From positions 1 to 52,291 of the forward strand of contig NZ_JALIFP010000029.1 of NCBI RefSeq assembly GCF_022867885.1: a DNA stretch of 52,291 bases, written 5' to 3'. Under the pieces are notes generated by a model, which had not been told where the DNA came from, did not search any database, and saw nothing but the letters and a program-made list of their open reading frames with translations. Position 1 is the first letter of the stretch; every line of letters starts with the position of its first letter. Source of the DNA: Lederbergia sp. NSJ-179. Lineage in GTDB: Bacteria > Bacillota > Bacilli > Bacillales > Bacillaceae_C. Of the stretch, positions 52,211-52,291 are shown one piece after another. Made by a program: the position numbers and the translations under genes.

Positions 52211-52239
52211 TTGTGGAGGAATACACGTTCCGGTATAAT
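52211..52239 (+). promoter_or_regulatory. SigA-type promoter
   Basis: TTGTGG (52211-52216) and TATAAT (52234-52239) are spaced by 17 bases, directly ahead of the last ORF of the window. Confidence 0.65.
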
Positions 52240-52275
52240 GGAACTATAAAGTAAACAGAAAGGAGGTTAGCCAAT

Positions 52276-52291
52276 ATGATCGTCACGCACT
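52276..52291 (+). CDS. Start of an ORF cut by the window end, possibly tnpB
   Basis: ATG at 52276 follows AAAGGAGG by about nine bases and reads MIVTH before the window ends. The promoter and the transposon-like hairpin upstream make a TnpB or TnpA start plausible; five residues cannot confirm it. Confidence 0.4.

Overview
The window is a low-GC Gram-positive chromosome segment. Gene content points to an aerobic, probably spore-forming member of the Bacillaceae: LipM/LipA lipoylation, a SasA/YwaC alarmone synthetase, a CssRS-HtrA secretion-stress locus, an LtaS-type lipoteichoic acid synthase, PxpBCA, and YjzC-, DUF3231- and SLAP-family proteins. Most genes have strong AGGAGG-type ribosome binding sites, TTG and GTG starts are common, and intrinsic terminators are abundant. 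The species cannot be named from the sequence alone.

Layout. 1-620: right end of an IS200/IS605-type element with a probable omega RNA, then a decayed pentapeptide-repeat gene. 637-5296: AI-2E-family exporter, a translationally coupled lipM-lipA pair, a tRNA-Pro with an att-like 20-bp duplication, and sasA. 5430-8255: YtrA-type GntR regulator with an ABC transporter operon. 8333-9725: Cu-Zn superoxide dismutase lipoprotein and a HigBA-like toxin-antitoxin pair. 9726-13400: a graveyard of gene and transposon fragments (Nudix, AAA transposition ATPase, IS110) with large palindromes, a lipoprotein and a VanZ-like gene. 13441-17459: AraC regulator with a sugar isomerase and two Gfo/Idh/MocA dehydrogenases. 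17610-18686: DUF2089 and SHOCT-like genes. 18873-25625: second VanZ gene, YjzC, polar amino-acid ABC transporter, SLAP protein, HAD phosphatase, aldo/keto reductase. 25682-31180: GNAT, HtrA, CssRS and a membrane-anchored PrsA-like foldase. 31397-36349: membrane protein, DUF3231 protein, and a SNF2-helicase two-gene operon. 36685-41809: a very small Gln-rich gene, an MFS exporter, LtaS, and a capA gene truncated exactly at a dispersed repeat. 42058-44479: pxpBCA. 44480-52291: an AT-rich accessory tail with tandem repeats, two secreted proteins of unknown function, an ABC exporter, uppP, IS4 remnants and a second transposon end.

How the parts work together. HtrA, CssRS and the PrsA-like foldase form a secretion-stress unit; the htr and foldase promoters share a nearly identical 20-bp motif containing the TTCATA core. 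Envelope functions recur throughout (LtaS, UppP, two VanZ proteins, the YtrAB-like and DUF2089/SHOCT genes, MFS efflux). A hairpin-forming repeat of about 175 bp occurs in four close copies, with several related or degenerate copies, and one close copy marks the capA break.
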